Source: Diphasiastrum complanatum (taxonomy: Eukaryota > Streptophyta > Lycopodiopsida > Lycopodiales > Lycopodiaceae). Taken from it: 64,000 nucleotides of DNA. A model generated the notes under the pieces. The model was given only the letters and a program-made list of their open reading frames with translations, did no database searches and had not been told where the DNA came from. The position numbers were made by a program, and so were the translations under genes. The stretch lies in NCBI GenBank assembly GCA_029204225.1, contig CM055093.1, positions 32,437,777 to 32,501,776 on the forward strand, given 5' to 3'. Below, in pieces: positions 32,212 through 44,869 of the stretch (within the stretch, counting starts at the first letter, position 1; every line of letters starts with the position of its first letter).

Positions 32212-33662
32212 TAATGGAGCAAGGGAGATAGAAGAACATGAATGAAGAAGAGAGTAGGAATATTGAGGAATAGCTTTCCCATTCTAATCAGCTGCTAAAT
32301 GCAAAAACAGTCTAATAGACAGCTTATGATAAATGTAATCACAGCTTTAAGTGTTCTAATTGCCCAACAAGATCTTAAAAATTAATTCATACTCTGAAAC
32401 AAGAGTACAGTGGACCGAAGAGATTAGAGATGATGTGTATGGTGGTATTATTGAAATCAGATTCAACCTGAAGTATAGTTCTGAAATAAATGGAAGAGCA
32501 GTATGACGCGAGTTCCTCGGGTGTCAAAGACAGCCATCGTCTGATCAAAAACTGAGGAGTCGTAGACGTCTGTGTTTAGATTAGAGTGAGTAAACAAGCG
32601 CGATCAAACAGCAATGAAAATGCATTCAATCACAACCAGCATTCATCTACGTTGTACACAGATAAAAACAAGTTGCTGCTATATCACACTGAAGCACAAT
32701 ACAAAATAGCAATTACAACCAAAAATCACGGCGTAATTGGGATGCTCAAATAATGTGACAATCCGTAATCTGTGCTGGGATGATCTATTTATAGATTGCA
32801 TCCATGTATAAACTACATTAAATGTTTGTCACCTAATTAGGTAAGCCATTGTACTTGGAAGTATATGGCTTTCGTGACAACTATACATAGTGTATACTAT
32901 CAACGAATTAGGAATGTTGACTCGGACGAGGTCATCACAAATTCTCTCACTTCGCATTTTAGGGAAGTGGTTGTGAACGTCCCTCGTTCAAAATAGACGA
33001 CCTTCGGCATTTTCTCTCTCTTTGAGATTTTGCGAAAAAGCCGAAGTTGCCCTAAAAAAGACAAAGATGTCTTTAAAAAAGTTTAACTCATAAAAAGAGA
33101 TGACCTTCAGAAATTTTCTCTCTCTTTGTATTTTTCGAAAAAATGCGAAAAAGTCGAAGGTGTTATATACAGTTAAATTTTGAACTGCACAAGTTAAACT
33201 TTTGAACTATGCAAGTGTCGCATTTCGGAGAAATGCAAAAAAGCCGAAGCTGTTGAAAACATAGTTCATTTCTGCAGACTGTTGCGACACTTAGAGTATT
33301 TTTGCAGACTATCGCAAAAGTAATGTATTTATGCAAACTTGTTCTAAATGCTAATTTCGTGGAAGTCCTTGAAGATGTCCAAGTCTTCAATGACTTCAAA
33401 TTATTGAGCTTAACATCTGAACTTGAAATTATGACATGATTGGTTACCCTTTGCTGGAGATCAGCCGGAAGCCCGTTGTAGACGTTCTTCAAATAAATTG
33501 GCTATCTAAGATTGTGATTCCTGCAGGTATCAGATGAGCAGACGTAGAACCAAAATTGGTTTTACTTGACCCTAGATCAATGATCAATAAACATGCAGGA
33601 AGAATCATAAAATAGAAATTAGTCATTCACCAAGGAGACAACTGTGGGCTTAATTTCCAACA
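32212..33662 (-). repeat. Copia-2 3' LTR (left copy, ~1.45 kb)
   Basis: On the minus strand it starts TGTTGGAAATTAAGCCCACA at 33,662 and is homologous over its whole length to 36,173-37,651. The outer terminus reads TAATGG (plus strand) where the other LTR has TGATGG, so the terminal CA of this LTR has mutated. A TATA box (CTATAAATAG, minus, 32,788-32,797) is shared by both LTRs. Open stretches inside (33,163-33,492) are chance frames repeated in the other LTR. Confidence 0.9.
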
Positions 33663-33959
33663 GTCGTCCTTAAGGTCATGGTTGGTGTCTTGGTATCTTC
33701 GTCAGGTTCAGCATGTTGAAGAACTTCTGGTGCTTGATCCTAGGAAGTGCTTTGATGAAGATGTCTGCGACCATTTCTGTTGTGGATCAATATTGAAGGA
33801 TCACTTGCCTTGAGAAAACTTTCTCCCGAATGAAATGATACTAGATTTCTATGTGCTTGGATTTGCCATGAAATCTAGGATTTAGTGATAGTGACTGTCA
33901 CACAAAATGGTGGTAGCATTAAACTGAGTGTGATGTAAGTCATGAAGTAATAACCTAAT

Positions 33960-34406
33960 TCATATAGCTTCTTTTGAAGCTTGACATGCTGCAATGTACT
34001 CGGCCTCTGTCGAAGAAAGCGCAACTGATTTTTGCTTCCTTGAGTTCCACAAAATCGGTCCCCCTACTAGATAGAAACATATCCTGGAGGTAGATTTTCT
34101 GGTAGAGACTGTTCCTCCCGAATCCGAGTCGGAGTAGCCTCGCAGGACGAGTGGGTCGATAGCATTTCCATCATAACATAAAATGTGGTCTAAAATTTCC
34201 TGAATATATCTCATCACTCTCTTTAATGCTTTCCAATGAGAGATCCTAGGATTAGACATGAATTGACTTAACGTGCTAACAATATATGCTAAATCTGTTC
34301 TAGTACACAACATTGCATACATCAAAGATCCGATTAGTGAATGATAATGGTACTTCGCTAAGTCGAGTACTTCACTATCAGTCTCAGCACAAGAAGGTCT
34401 AGTCAA
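33960..34406 (-). pseudogene. Copia-2 RNase H
   Basis: The frame shows 'YHYHSLIGSLMYAMLCTRTD' and 'HWKALKRVMRYIQEILDHIL' (connection region), then 'LRGYSDSDSGGTVSTRKSTS' with catalytic Asp residues and 'WNSRKQKSVALSSTEAEYIA' with the catalytic Glu. The expected Trp/Ala in 'DADWAGD' is altered to SDSGG, but acidic positions look kept. The usual tail (…NQSA…HxRTKHI…FTK) is missing: the frame ends at 'ACQASKEAI' and only non-coding sequence leads to the LTR, so the 3' end of the gene is deleted. Confidence 0.85.
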
Positions 34407-34419
34407 TATTATACTTGGA

Positions 34420-35205
34420 TCTATTGGGGTATCAATTTATTTGCAATCAGACATATGAAACTTTTCTAAAATGCCTTTTAGATAATGTCTGCTGGCTAGG
34501 ATAGATCTTCTTCTGAAGTCTATCTCTAGTAATGTGAATTCCTAACAAAGAATGAACAGCTCCTAAATCAGTCATGTCAAATTCCTTTGACAGATCACTC
34601 TTAGTAGTGTGCAGAAGAGAAGTGTCGTTAGACAAAATAATTGCATCATCTACGTAAAGAGCTATGTGAACTGAATTGGTGCCTATATGCTTTGAATAAA
34701 CATTATAGTCAACTGAATTGTTTGCAAATCCTAATTGAATAAGATAAGAGTTGATTCTATCGAACCATGCTCTTGTGACCTATTTCAGATCGTAGATTGC
34801 TTTGTGCAGCTTGCACACTTTGTGCTCTTGGCCTTTGACTTTGAATCCTTCTGATTGGAAGGTATATAGCTCCTCTTCGACATTATCGTTGAGAAATGTT
34901 GTCTTGACATCCATTTGGTGCATTTTGAGATCTTCCGCGGCTGCTAACGCAATCAGAGATACGATTGACTGCATCTTGATGAAAAGACTAAAAATTTCTT
35001 GATAATCCACCCCTTGGACTTGAGTGAATCCTTTAGCCATCAGCCGTGCTTTCCATTTTGCAATGGAACCATCAGAGTTGAACTTCTTCTTGAAGATCCA
35101 CTTGTTGTCAATAACTCTCTTGTGAGTGGGAAAGTCGACCAGCGTCCAAGTCTGATTTGTCAAAAGTGAATTATACTCACCTTCCATAGTTTCTTGCCAC
35201 TTCAC
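34420..35205 (-). pseudogene. Copia-2 reverse transcriptase
   Basis: 35,205-34,780 gives the RT start: 'TWTLVDFPTHKRVIDNKWIF', 'KARLMAKGFTQVQGVDYQEI', and 'MHQMDVKTTFLNDNVEEELY' with the catalytic Asp in MDVKTTF. Then a stop, after which 34,730-34,450 gives 'SVHIALYVDDAIILSNDT' with the active-site YVDD intact, and 'KEFDMTDLGAVHSLLGIHIT'. Two interruptions (near 34,780 and 34,447) break what is otherwise a complete palm. Confidence 0.85.
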
Positions 35206-36110
35206 AGCATCCTTATAGCTAATTGCTTCGGCTAGGCTCTCTAATTCTTCTAATGAAGTCCAAAATGATTGAGGTGCATACCTCTCAGGAACTGTTTGAG
35301 TCCGTGAGGATCTACGGACGTTGGGTTGACCAGGATGTGATTATGCTTCTTCTTGAATTTCTTCATATCTGTTCGAACTAGCTTGGTCTGGTCTAATGAC
35401 ACTGCTCGGCTTCTATAGTTGTAGCTGCAGGTTCTGTAGAAGGAACATCAACTTTGGAAGAATCCATGCTACGTAAAATAGGATGAAATGACGTAGCATC
35501 GTTTATCGATGGTTGTCTAAAATATGTATGTTCTTGAGATATTACATCCCTAGAGACAAATGCTACATTGGTGGATGGATCATAACTTTATAAGCTTTAT
35601 GTGCCAATGAAAATACATTTGTTTGTCCTATGATCCAGCTTCTTCCTAGGCTCTTGAATAGAACATCCTACAGCTGATAACTGATCTAACATGGACTTGA
35701 AGCTGGTGATGTGAGAAGTGATGGCAGTAAAATCAGACATGCTAAGAGTAAAGCCTACTTCCTTCTAAGATGTAATCTCGTGGTTACATCGTGAGTCTCA
35801 TAAAGACTTGATAATAAGTCCAGTACTTCCTTAGAGGTTTTGCACGTGGTAACATGAGATATTTGGGAGTCGGCCAGATTGAGTGTGATACATGCTAGGG
35901 CCTTCTGATCTTTGATCATCTAGGCCTTTTCTTGATCACCATCTTCTGGTTTCGGGTTTGCACCTTCTACTACATCCCAAAGATCTCTATCTATCAACAT
36001 CATTCTAAGTTTTAATTTTCAAATGTAGAAGTTAGAACCATTGAACTTGTCAATGACTCTAGCTTCACTGAGTGATGAAGATGAAGAGCTACCTATATGA
36101 GACATGATAA
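35206..36110 (-). pseudogene. Copia-2 gag N-terminus fused by deletion to integrase tail
   Basis: On the minus strand the gag start (MSHIGSSSSSSLSEARVIDK, then 'FNGSNFYI.KLKLRMMLIDR') reads to about 35,670 with a few stops: 'PEDGDQEKA', 'KALACITLNLADSQISHV', 'FTAITSHITSFKSMLDQL'. Near 35,660 it passes without a break into 'EPRKKLDHRTNKCIFIG', the integrase C-terminus ('RxKLDxRSxKCIFLGY'). Zinc knuckles, protease and the DDE core are therefore deleted. The rest up to RT is the usual low-conservation spacer. Confidence 0.75.
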
Positions 36111-36157
36111 CAATATACAAATAGAACAAACTTAATCTCTCGGTTTTTTTGAGCTAT

Positions 36158-36169
36158 GCTCTGATACCA
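36158..36169 (-). promoter_or_regulatory. Copia-2 primer binding site
   Basis: On the minus strand this is TGGTATCAGAGC, a perfect match to the common plant initiator Met-tRNA site, three bases inside the right LTR end at 36,173. Confidence 0.9.
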
Positions 36170-36172
36170 ATC

Positions 36173-37651
36173 TGATGGGGCAAGAGAGATAGAAAAACGT
36201 GAGCGGAGAAGAGAGCAAGAATATTGCGAAATAGCTCTTCCATTCTAATCAGTTGCTAACTGCAAAAATAGTCTAATAGACAGCTTATGCTAAATGTAAT
36301 CACAGCTTTAAGTGTTCTAATTGCCCAATAGGATCTTAAAAATCAATTCATACTCTGAAACAAGAGTACAGTGGACCGAAGAGATTAGAGATGATTTGTA
36401 TGTGGTACTACTGAAATCAGATTCAACGTGAAGTATAGTTCTAAATTAAATGGAAGAGCAGTATGATAACACAAGTTCCTCAGGCATCAAAGACAGCCAT
36501 TATCTGATCAAAAACTGAGGAGTCGTAGATGTCCGTGTTCTGATTAGAGTGAGTAAACAAGCGCGATCAAACAGCAATGAAAATGCATTCAATCACAACC
36601 AGCATTCATCTACGTTGTACACAGATAAAAGCAAGTTGCTGCAATATTACACTGAAGCACAATACAAAATAGCAATTACAACAAAAAATGATGACATAAT
36701 TGGGATGCTCAAATAATGTGTCTCATGGATAGAGCAACCCTTAATCTGTGCTGGGATGATCTATTTATAGATTGCATCCATGTATTAGCTACATTAAATG
36801 TTTGTCACCTAATTAGGTAAGTCGTTGTACTTGCAAGTATATGGCTTTTGTGACAACTGTACATAGTGTATACTGTCAACGAATTAGGAATGTTGACTCG
36901 AACAATGACGTCGCAAATTCTCTCACTTCGCATTTTAGAGAAGTGGCTGGGAACGTCCCTCATTCAAAATAGATGACCTTCGGCATTTTCTCTCTCTTCG
37001 GAATTTTGCAAAAATGCTGAAGGTGCCCTTAAAAAGGCAAAGGTGCCCTCAAAAAGATGAAGATGTTTTTGAAATAGTTTAACTCATGAAAATAGATGAC
37101 CTTCAGAAATTTTCTCTCTCTTTGCATTTTTCGAGAAAATGCGAAAATGCTGAAGGTGTTAAAAACAGTTAAACTTTTGAACTACACAAGTTAAACTTTT
37201 GAACTATGCAAGTGTCGCATTTCGAGAAAATGCGAAAAAGCCGAAGTTGTTAGTTCATTTTTGCAAACTATCACAACACTTAGAGTATTTTTGCAGACTA
37301 TTTCGAAAATAATGTATTTCTGCAGACTTGTTCTAAATGCTAATTTTGTGGAAGTCCTTGAAGATGGCCAAGTCTTCAATGACTTCAAATTATTGAACTT
37401 AACATCTGAACTTGAAATTATGACATGATTGGTTACCCTTTGCTGGAGATCAACCGGAAGCCCGTTGTAGACGTTTTTCAAATAAATTGGCTATCTAAGT
37501 TTGTGATTCTTGCAAGTATTAGATGAGCAGACGTAGAACCAAAGTTGGTTTCACCTGACCCTAGATCAATGATCAATAAACATGCAGGAATAATCATGAA
37601 ATAGAAATCAGTCATTCACCAAGGAGACAAATGTGGGCTTAATTTCCAACA
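36173..37651 (-). repeat. Copia-2 5' LTR (right copy, ~1.48 kb)
   Basis: It starts (minus) TGTTGGAAATTAAGCC at 37,651 and ends ...CTTGCCCCATCA at 36,173. It contains the TATA box CTATAAATAG (36,757-36,770 region). It differs from the left LTR by scattered substitutions and small indels, including an extra 'tctcatggatagag' near 36,721, so the insertion is not recent. Confidence 0.9.
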
Positions 37652-37656
37652 TATGA

Positions 37657-40640
37657 TGATCTTTGATTCTTTTCAGAGCAAATTTAAACTTGGCATCAGA
37701 GCCCGATAGGGATTGTATACGGTACATTGCAACCATTGTAGAGAGCTTCTAGAAAAACGGTTTTTGAGAGTTTGGGATTTACGACAGTCAAAGAGTGAGA
37801 AGTGAAGCACCGGTACATTGTTTTAGGCATACAGAGACTTGTCGGGCTCAGTACTGGAATTTTTAACATATGAGGGTTACAATTTTCTCACAAAATCGGC
37901 AATAATTTTATCGTTCATGCATCGTTTTGGATGTCGTAAGGATAAGGAGGTAGTCATACTAGGTCGTTGGATAGCCACGAAGAGACTCGGAGCCTTCTGT
38001 TAGAGAAATAGCAACTGCTAGAAAACCTATTGGTTTTGCGAGAAAATTTTTGTCTGATTTTAATTACCATATTCGAGTGCTCGATTTCTGTATCTAGTTC
38101 CAATATTCTGAATAACTACTAAACATTGGTATGCCAATTCTCCTGGATATTTTTCTGCTGATAATTCAAGTGATGTGATTTTGAATTGCCGACTCTTCCC
38201 TTGTGACGAACTAGAGCAATCTTGGATCGAGACTGGCCATCCTTGAAAAACAAAGAGATTTTTCTATTAGTCAATATATTTTTTAGTACATCAAATTTGT
38301 GCTTGACATTCCCGACATTTTTACTTTCGGGCCAATTATAGGGCCGTAAAAAAGCCACATTCAGGCGGGCTGAGACCTATTTCTATATGGACCGACATTT
38401 TTCTCTCGGCCTTACAAAAATTGACATATATCAGATATTTCCCGACGCTTCCTTAGACCATTTTAAAAGTCTATTTTCTACTATCTAATAATGTGTCTGG
38501 CCACTTTAAGGAAGGGCTGGGACTCTATTTTGTTCCAATATTCTGCATCCAAATGTGTAGAGTTCTCTAAGATACAGTTGTTCACCAACTAATTCCATAA
38601 CTAATTCCCACTCAAATTAGCCCGATCTTTGGCGTCAAAAATTCTGCTAACAAGGGTGGTGGAGGTGGTCCTTTGAATCAGTCTATATTGTCATACTAAC
38701 ACTAAAAAAATAGATGTGAAAATTGATTATACTTCCTATATGGTTATTTATTGGTCAGACTATTACGTAATACAATTGGAATCACAATTGAGAAAGTTTT
38801 GTTTCTCTCAATCTTTGACTTGAAAATCTTCCTAGCATTAGGTGGTTGCAAATACATTTTAGTGATTGACATGTGTGTAAAGGGGGCCTCCCACATGTGT
38901 GGTGAGCAAGGAACAAGAAGGGAAATAATTATACTTGTTGAAGGCTTAATAAGAGATAGATATTACCTTATTGAACAAAAACTATATAGTTGGTAATTAT
39001 TGATATGTATATATTGGCACATGTGAAAACTATGCAAGTAAAAAACATTATGCAAAGTGACCTTATAGGATCATGGAATACTAAAATTTGACTACAACTA
39101 TACGGATGGAGAGTAGAACTTTTTATCTTGAAAATTTTAGATATACATAAATATTGTGGAACTTATCTACGCGTGTGCCAAATCTCTAGATGTTCTGCAG
39201 ATATAGTGTAAAAAGTCCATCAAATTAATTCAAAATTCCATGATTATTTTAATCAAGTGGATATCTTGTGTGGATCTTCCACACCAATTAAAATTCCAAA
39301 AATATCAAGTTGAATTTGGTTGTTTGACAATGCACCAACTATTTTAAATTTGTGTGAAAGTTCATGTGGAACTTTCATGCAAGTGTATCCACGTATATAT
39401 CAAAGCCCATCCATGTCTACATCCATGCAGTGGGTGTCCTAGCCCACATGAGTTTCTTTGGTGTGTGCATGGAATCTATGGGCATAAATACATGTCGCAG
39501 AAATGACGTTGGGGTAGAGCTCCTTACTTCACCAATACATATGAAGATCAATTCCAATCATATATACCTTTCTCACTTAATAGGTTGGACAATAAAATAA
39601 ATTAGAGGATTACTCAAAACAAATACGATATTAAATTTCCAAGTTCCAAATCCATAAAATTGAGAGAAGTGAGTTTAGAAAACTAAGGGAAAATTGAGAG
39701 ACAGTCACACATTGCTCAAGACAGGTCTTTGACCACTTCTTCTCCAACTAACGAATTGAAATTGTACATACTAAGATAAAATTGAGAGACAATCGCACAT
39801 TACTTAGAAGAGGTTTGAACCACTTCCTCGTTGACTAACAAAAATTCAAAGTTTACTTGATTGCCCTCATACTCTATGACTAGATCGATTAGAGATATAT
39901 CAAATAAGAGCTTGCATTCTAGGGATATTACATTGATCACTAGTAAGTTGATGAATCTATTCAATTAATAAATATTAGAGATGTAGCATGTTATATCAAT
40001 TAAATATTTCATAGTTGAATTGCCCAATTTAACCATATTAATTAGATGTTAACCAAACAATTATAAAAACGTTTAGTATTAGGCAAAGATATTATGCCTA
40101 TTTCAAGAGACTACAAAATAGCTAGATACATATGTTCCCTCTTCTAAAATCAATTCATAACACCACAAGCCTCACACCAAAACCATTACGCAAGGCACTA
40201 GTCTTGGCATGCAAGTGCCCCAAAGACTAGAGTTGGTCACACATTGGAAATGTAGCCTTCTCAAGTTGATTAATAAAGAGGGATGTTTCTCAAACCGACT
40301 CTGATTACCTTATGGGTTTCAATATTCGGTAAAAGTGCCAGTTGTAAGGCCACTTCAAATCTTTTTAATTTGGCACCAAGCTAAGGGTCACATCCCTAGA
40401 TGCTAGCGATATGCCATCGGCACCATTTGATTTGGGATGTGAATGGTATGTTGTTGGGACTACTAAGTTCAGAAGCTTGCTTGATGAGTCCAGAGAGGTA
40501 GGAAAGAATGTGGTTGACAAAAGCAGCATCAATTTTTTGTCAAATAACCACAACCTCATACTAGTGGCAAAACTAGCATGTAGGAGATTGTAGGAGAGTA
40601 CAATGTGTAAGTAGAGCAGATAGACACACAAGATATGGTA
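37657..40640. other. Unassigned interval with an 88-bp tandem duplication
   Basis: No recognisable gene on either strand. Short open stretches at 38,119-38,358 (minus) and 38,751-38,996 (plus) have no known domain. At 39,682-39,858 two diverged 88-bp units lie side by side, each starting 'actaag..aaaattgagagac'. Confidence 0.5.
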
Positions 40641-40649
40641 GCACCAGCT

Positions 40650-41010
40650 ATTAATACTATTGTAGTAGTAGACCAGAATCATACCCTTGTAGTTGTAGAC
40701 TTGAATAATATTGTTGATTTGTGAAATAAAATACAATAATTTATTTCTCGTGTCACCAAGTTATTTTATTTTATATTTATTTTTGTTTACGTTGAAAAAA
40801 ATATTTATTAATTCTTTTTTAATTTCTATAATATTTTTCATTTAAAAATTAATAAACTTAATTGAAAAATATCAAGTTCTTATTTTTAATTATTTTTGCA
40901 AAACGATTAAAAAATAACACATGAAGATTAAAATCCGATTTTTTCGAATGATATGCGTTCACAATATTTAAATGACATTGATTTTACAATATTAAAATGA
41001 CATGCATAGA
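40650..41010 (+). repeat. Dispersed repeat, copy 1 (inverted partner at 52,690-53,055)
   Basis: The 360 bp, from 'ttgtagtagtagacc' through 'ttatttctcgtgtcacc' to 'aatgacatgcatagaaat', is homologous to the reverse complement of 52,690-53,055. It is strongly AT-rich and contains no coding. I cannot assign it to a named family. Confidence 0.75.
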
Positions 41011-41640
41011 AATAGTGGGCCCTTTAAGCAAGTTTGACTTTAGAGAGAGATTACATGGACAAAGCAGAATATCTGGGAACCTTACATATTTCTGGTGCTG
41101 CCTGCCAGTTTAACCTATATTGGTAATGAACATGGTCGCTCTGAATAGATATCTCATTTTTGGAAAGCTTGTAATTGTTAGCAAAACTATGACAATATGG
41201 TATGCGTTGGAAAGCTCTTGAAATCCTCTTTCTGGTGGTGTAGTCAGGTTTGCATTCTGGTGTATCAAAAGTTATAGCTAGTCAAGATATGTCTCCTTAT
41301 AACTCAAGACTTGGAAACCTTGGGAAGCACCGATGCAATTTATCCACAGAAGTATGTTTCGTGGGCAGTGAAAGGACATCCAGACAGCAACTATTACTCA
41401 ATCAAATGGCTTTTTGTTGCCCAGTGTGAATTTCAAAAAAACTCTAGACTGTAGTGGGTTTATTTCCTAGCCTATCCTAAACCCGAGATCCAAGCAATCT
41501 AGCATCAAGGAGATGAAGTTAGTTGTCACGCGTAGGTTCGTTCCCATGAGAGTGATAGCATATCTCAGAATTTAGCATGTATAGAAGATCCACATCTAAC
41601 TTTAACATCCATTAACCCTAAGCATTAACACTATGCAATT
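41011..41640. other. Unassigned interval
   Basis: No coding, repeat or RNA gene is recognised. The far end of the Copia-3 LTR may lie in or just after this interval. Confidence 0.4.
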
Positions 41641-41899
41641 AACCCTACAATCCACAATGAGATAGATACTTGCTTCTTGTTGGAAATAGGATTGGAAAGT
41701 AAAACAAAAACTTTTTCTACTTCAAGTGCATAACTATGTCTATCAATATTGAACAAAACGGTAGTGATGGAAATCATGTTCAATCATTAGCAACTAACCT
41801 TGAAATCGCTAGAAACTAACTGATTACGTAGCCAAACATAAAGCATTGAATTCTCAAACAATTTCTATCAGTTGCAAAACATTACAGAGATGCATACAT

Positions 41900-42871
41900 T
41901 CTGACACATACTGAACGCAATAAGAAGTTTGATTGATTCAGTAAGAAAACAAATCAGATGCAAATGAGCACAAGTAATAGCGGATCGAAACCGCGCACTC
42001 TAAGCTATCTCTGAGTAACTGAGTATAAGTTTGAAATAAGCAATTTTGTTAATAAGTAGTAGCGCAATAGCAACTCTAAAATAAACTCTAAAGACTAAGC
42101 TAGAATGCTCAAGAGAGTTCAAGCTTGAAAGCTTGATAGAGAGCTAACCACGATACTCTTGATCATGATAACGATCTACTTGACAAAAGCATTGGAAGCG
42201 TTGTGTATAACTTCCTCCTCTGATTATCTCATTATCTAATAGATGTTAAAATATGAACAACTATTTATAATAAGCAATTAGGTCATCAAATGCGACTGTT
42301 AGTTGGTTGGAGTCTGCTGGCATTCATTCAGTTCTTTCTCAAAAGCCGATTGCTGATAAGCAGTGACAATCGGCATGTATGCATAAATGAACGTAATTGT
42401 CACTGTCACTCTGTAGAAATGAACGTAAACTGCCACAGGCGAGGAAAAAAAATGACAGTCTTTGCTAAAATCATTTTCTTAATTTTTAGGACACTTTAAA
42501 AAATGAAAATGCGACTCTGCATTTTTACTCACAGTTCCTCACAGACGAAAAATGCAAAAAATATGACACTGTATTTTTACTCAAAATTTTTTACAGACAA
42601 AAAATGCGACACTATATTTTTGCTTACAATTTTTGACAATGTCGCTTTGAGAGAAAATTGACTATAGCAAAAAGATGACAATGTTGGATTTTGTAGTGAG
42701 AGACAATTCCCGACATTGTTGTCAAACTCCTTGTATCTTTGTAGACTGTGTAAAAACACTTGTAATTCTACAAACTGCGTAAAACACAAGAAAATCCGCA
42801 AAATTGGATAAACAATTGGATGAAGATTAAAAATCGACTAGTCAATTAGTAGGAAAGAAAATAATCCAACA
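41900..42871 (-). repeat. Copia-3 3' LTR (outer end not located)
   Basis: On the minus strand TGTTGGATTATTTTCTTTCC at 42,871 directly follows a polypurine tract (GATTCAAGGGAAG, 42,872-42,884). The first ~180 bp recur in the opposite orientation at 45,587-45,768. A TATA-like TATTATAAATAG (minus, about 42,259-42,270) is about 600 bp in. The left boundary is somewhere below 42,000; 41,900 is only a conservative limit. Confidence 0.65.
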
Positions 42872-43510
42872 CTTCCCTTGAATCTGAATCCATGAATGTC
42901 TTCACCTTTAAACTTAGTTCCGCATAGAACTTTCTGTGTGCTTCCAAGCTTAATGCTTTAGTAAAAATATCCATTGTCATATCTTGCGTTCGACAGTAAT
43001 GTAATCTGACCTCTTTGTCGAGAACTTTGCTTTTGACATAGTGATACTTCAGTTCAATGTGCTTACTCCTAGAATGAGATCTAGGGTTGGCTGACAAGGC
43101 AATGGCACTTTGATTATCACAAAATAATAATGTCGGAGCAGATTGATTCAAACTGATACCTGAAGTAAGTTTCTCAATCAAATTGCTTCCTTAGTAGCTT
43201 GTGAGGCTGCAATACACTCTGATTCCATAGAAGATAGAGCTATCAAAGATTGCTTATGACTATTCCAAGAAATTGGAACATTGCTGAGAAAGAATGTAAA
43301 TCTAGAAGTGGATTTACGAGTATCTATATCTCCTGCCCAACTTGCATATGAAAAAGCCAATGAGTAAATTGAGTTTGTCACTATCGACTACTCCACAACA
43401 AATGCAACAGTCCATAGTAGCTCGAAGATATCTCATGACTCTAATAAGAGCCTTCCAATGTGTTACACCAGATTAGTCATAAACTGACTAAGAGAGCCGA
43501 CTGTAAAAGC
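42846..43510 (-). pseudogene. Copia-3 RNase H and C-terminal tail
   Basis: 43,381-43,178 reads 'SYASWAGDIDTRKSTSRFTF' and 'WNSHKQSLIALSSMESECIA' (catalytic Asp in SWAGD region, Glu in MESE). 43,181-42,846 reads 'LLFCDNQSAIALSANPRSHS', 'RSKHIELKYHYVKSKVLDKE' and 'DMTMDIFTKAL', the standard copia tail, ending just before the polypurine tract. A one-base overlap or frameshift at 43,178-43,181 separates the two parts. Confidence 0.85.
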
Positions 43511-43673
43511 TATGTCTGGCCTGGTACAGATCATGGCATACATAAGAGATCTTATAATAGAATGCTAAGGATCTTCATCTCTTGAATTGTTTGAGGACAC
43601 TGGTCCTTTGACAATTTGAGACCTAGTTCCATTGGTGAGAGTGCGAACTTGTAATTAACCAGATTATATCTGT

Positions 43674-44387
43674 CTAACATATTGTAGATGTACCTATGCA
43701 TATCAACTTTTGACTTTTGTCTTTGTAAATTTGAATACCAAGGCAGAAATGAGCTTCACCCAGATCGATCATGTCGAATTCAAAAGATAGCATTGTTTTG
43801 GCCTCTTTTATCAGATCGGTACTGTTGCTGAAAAGCAATGTATCATCCACGTATAAAGTGGTAATGATAAAAGATTGTTGCACTGCTTTGAAGTGAACAT
43901 TGGAATATAAAGAGCTAGGTGTGTAGCCGTGATCAATAAGAAAAGTATTGATCCTTTGAAACCATGCTTGAGCATATTGCTTCAAGCCATAGAGTGCCTT
44001 ATGGAGTTTACACACATGATTGTGTTTACCCTCGATAATATAACCTTCAAGTTGCACCATGTGAATGTCTTCTTCGATAACTCCATTGAGATATGTTGTA
44101 TGTACATCCATTTAATGTATTTCCAAATCTGTTGCAACAGCAAACGATAGCAAAAGTCAAAGAGAAGAATGCTTGACTACTGGACTGAAAGTCTCAGTGT
44201 AATCGACATTGTATACTTGAGAAAATCCTCTTGCAACAAGTCGGGCTTTTCTTTTGTCGTCGATGCTTCCATCTGCTTTGTACTTGACTTTGAAAATCCA
44301 TTTGCAATCAACTATGTTTCTACTAGCAGGTAATTTGACAATCGTCCATGTCTGGTTCTTGATAAAAGATGAATACTCTTTATCCAT
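43674..44387 (-). pseudogene. Copia-3 reverse transcriptase
   Basis: 44,387-44,157 gives the RT start: 'NQTWTIVKLPASRNIVDCKW', '[20 protein letters not shown]'. After a short break, 44,111-43,674 continues with 'MDVHTTYLNGVIEEDIHMVQ' (catalytic Asp), 'HKALYGLKQYAQAWFQRI', and 'IITTLYVDDTLLFSNST' with intact YVDD. 'EFDMIDLGEAHFCLGIQIY' follows before the frame is lost. Only a few disruptions separate a complete palm. Confidence 0.85.
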
Positions 44388-44869
44388 AGCTTCTTTCCAG
44401 AGATCGAAATTGGGCTGACTGAGTGCCTCTTCGACAGTCGTCGGCTCGTGAACAAGGTAGGCTACAGACTCGTCGATATATCTGATAGGTGGTCTGCTAG
44501 CTCTTGATGATTTTCTGGGAAATAGAGGAAGTTGATCATTTTCATCATACTGTAGTTACTGAACTGCAACATCATCATCTTCTGATTCATCATTGATAGG
44601 TTGTTCGTCAAGAGTAGATGAGCTTGGACCTTCAATGGGAATAGCCGACTAAAGAACTGAGAAGTTCAATATGCCAGGAGAATCTAAAGGTCAGCTACAT
44701 GGGCACTACCTTTCCTTTGAGGTCGATAAACTGATCTTCAATGAAGGTGACATCCCGACTAGTGAATATCTTCGACTCAATGGGGGACAATTTGTAAGCT
44801 TGATCTGAAGTAGTGTAGCTGATAAAAATACATTTGATACTCTAGAAGTTGAGCTTCTTCCTTATATGA

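Larger units (their letters stand above)
32207..37656 (-). mobile_element. Copia-2: LTR-complete, internally deleted Ty1/copia element with target duplication
   Basis: Two long LTRs (32,212-33,662 and 36,173-37,651) in the same orientation bound a 2.5 kb internal region. The 5 bp TATGA flanks both sides (32,207-32,211 and 37,652-37,656), a target-site duplication that proves the outer ends. The primer site is at 36,158-36,169 next to the right (5') LTR. Inside, minus strand, only a gag N-terminus (36,105-35,680), an integrase tail (35,660-35,210), RT (35,205-34,450) and RNase H (34,406-33,960) remain. It must have transposed, or been deleted after insertion, as a defective copy. Confidence 0.9.

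Noticed and set aside
33163-33492. A 109-residue minus-strand frame with a near-identical partner at 37,191-37,481
   Set aside because: Both lie inside the two LTRs of Copia-2, so the conservation reflects LTR duplication, not selection on a protein.
38119-38358. Minus-strand 79-residue basic frame
   Set aside because: No recognisable domain and no sign of coding beyond chance in AT-rich DNA.
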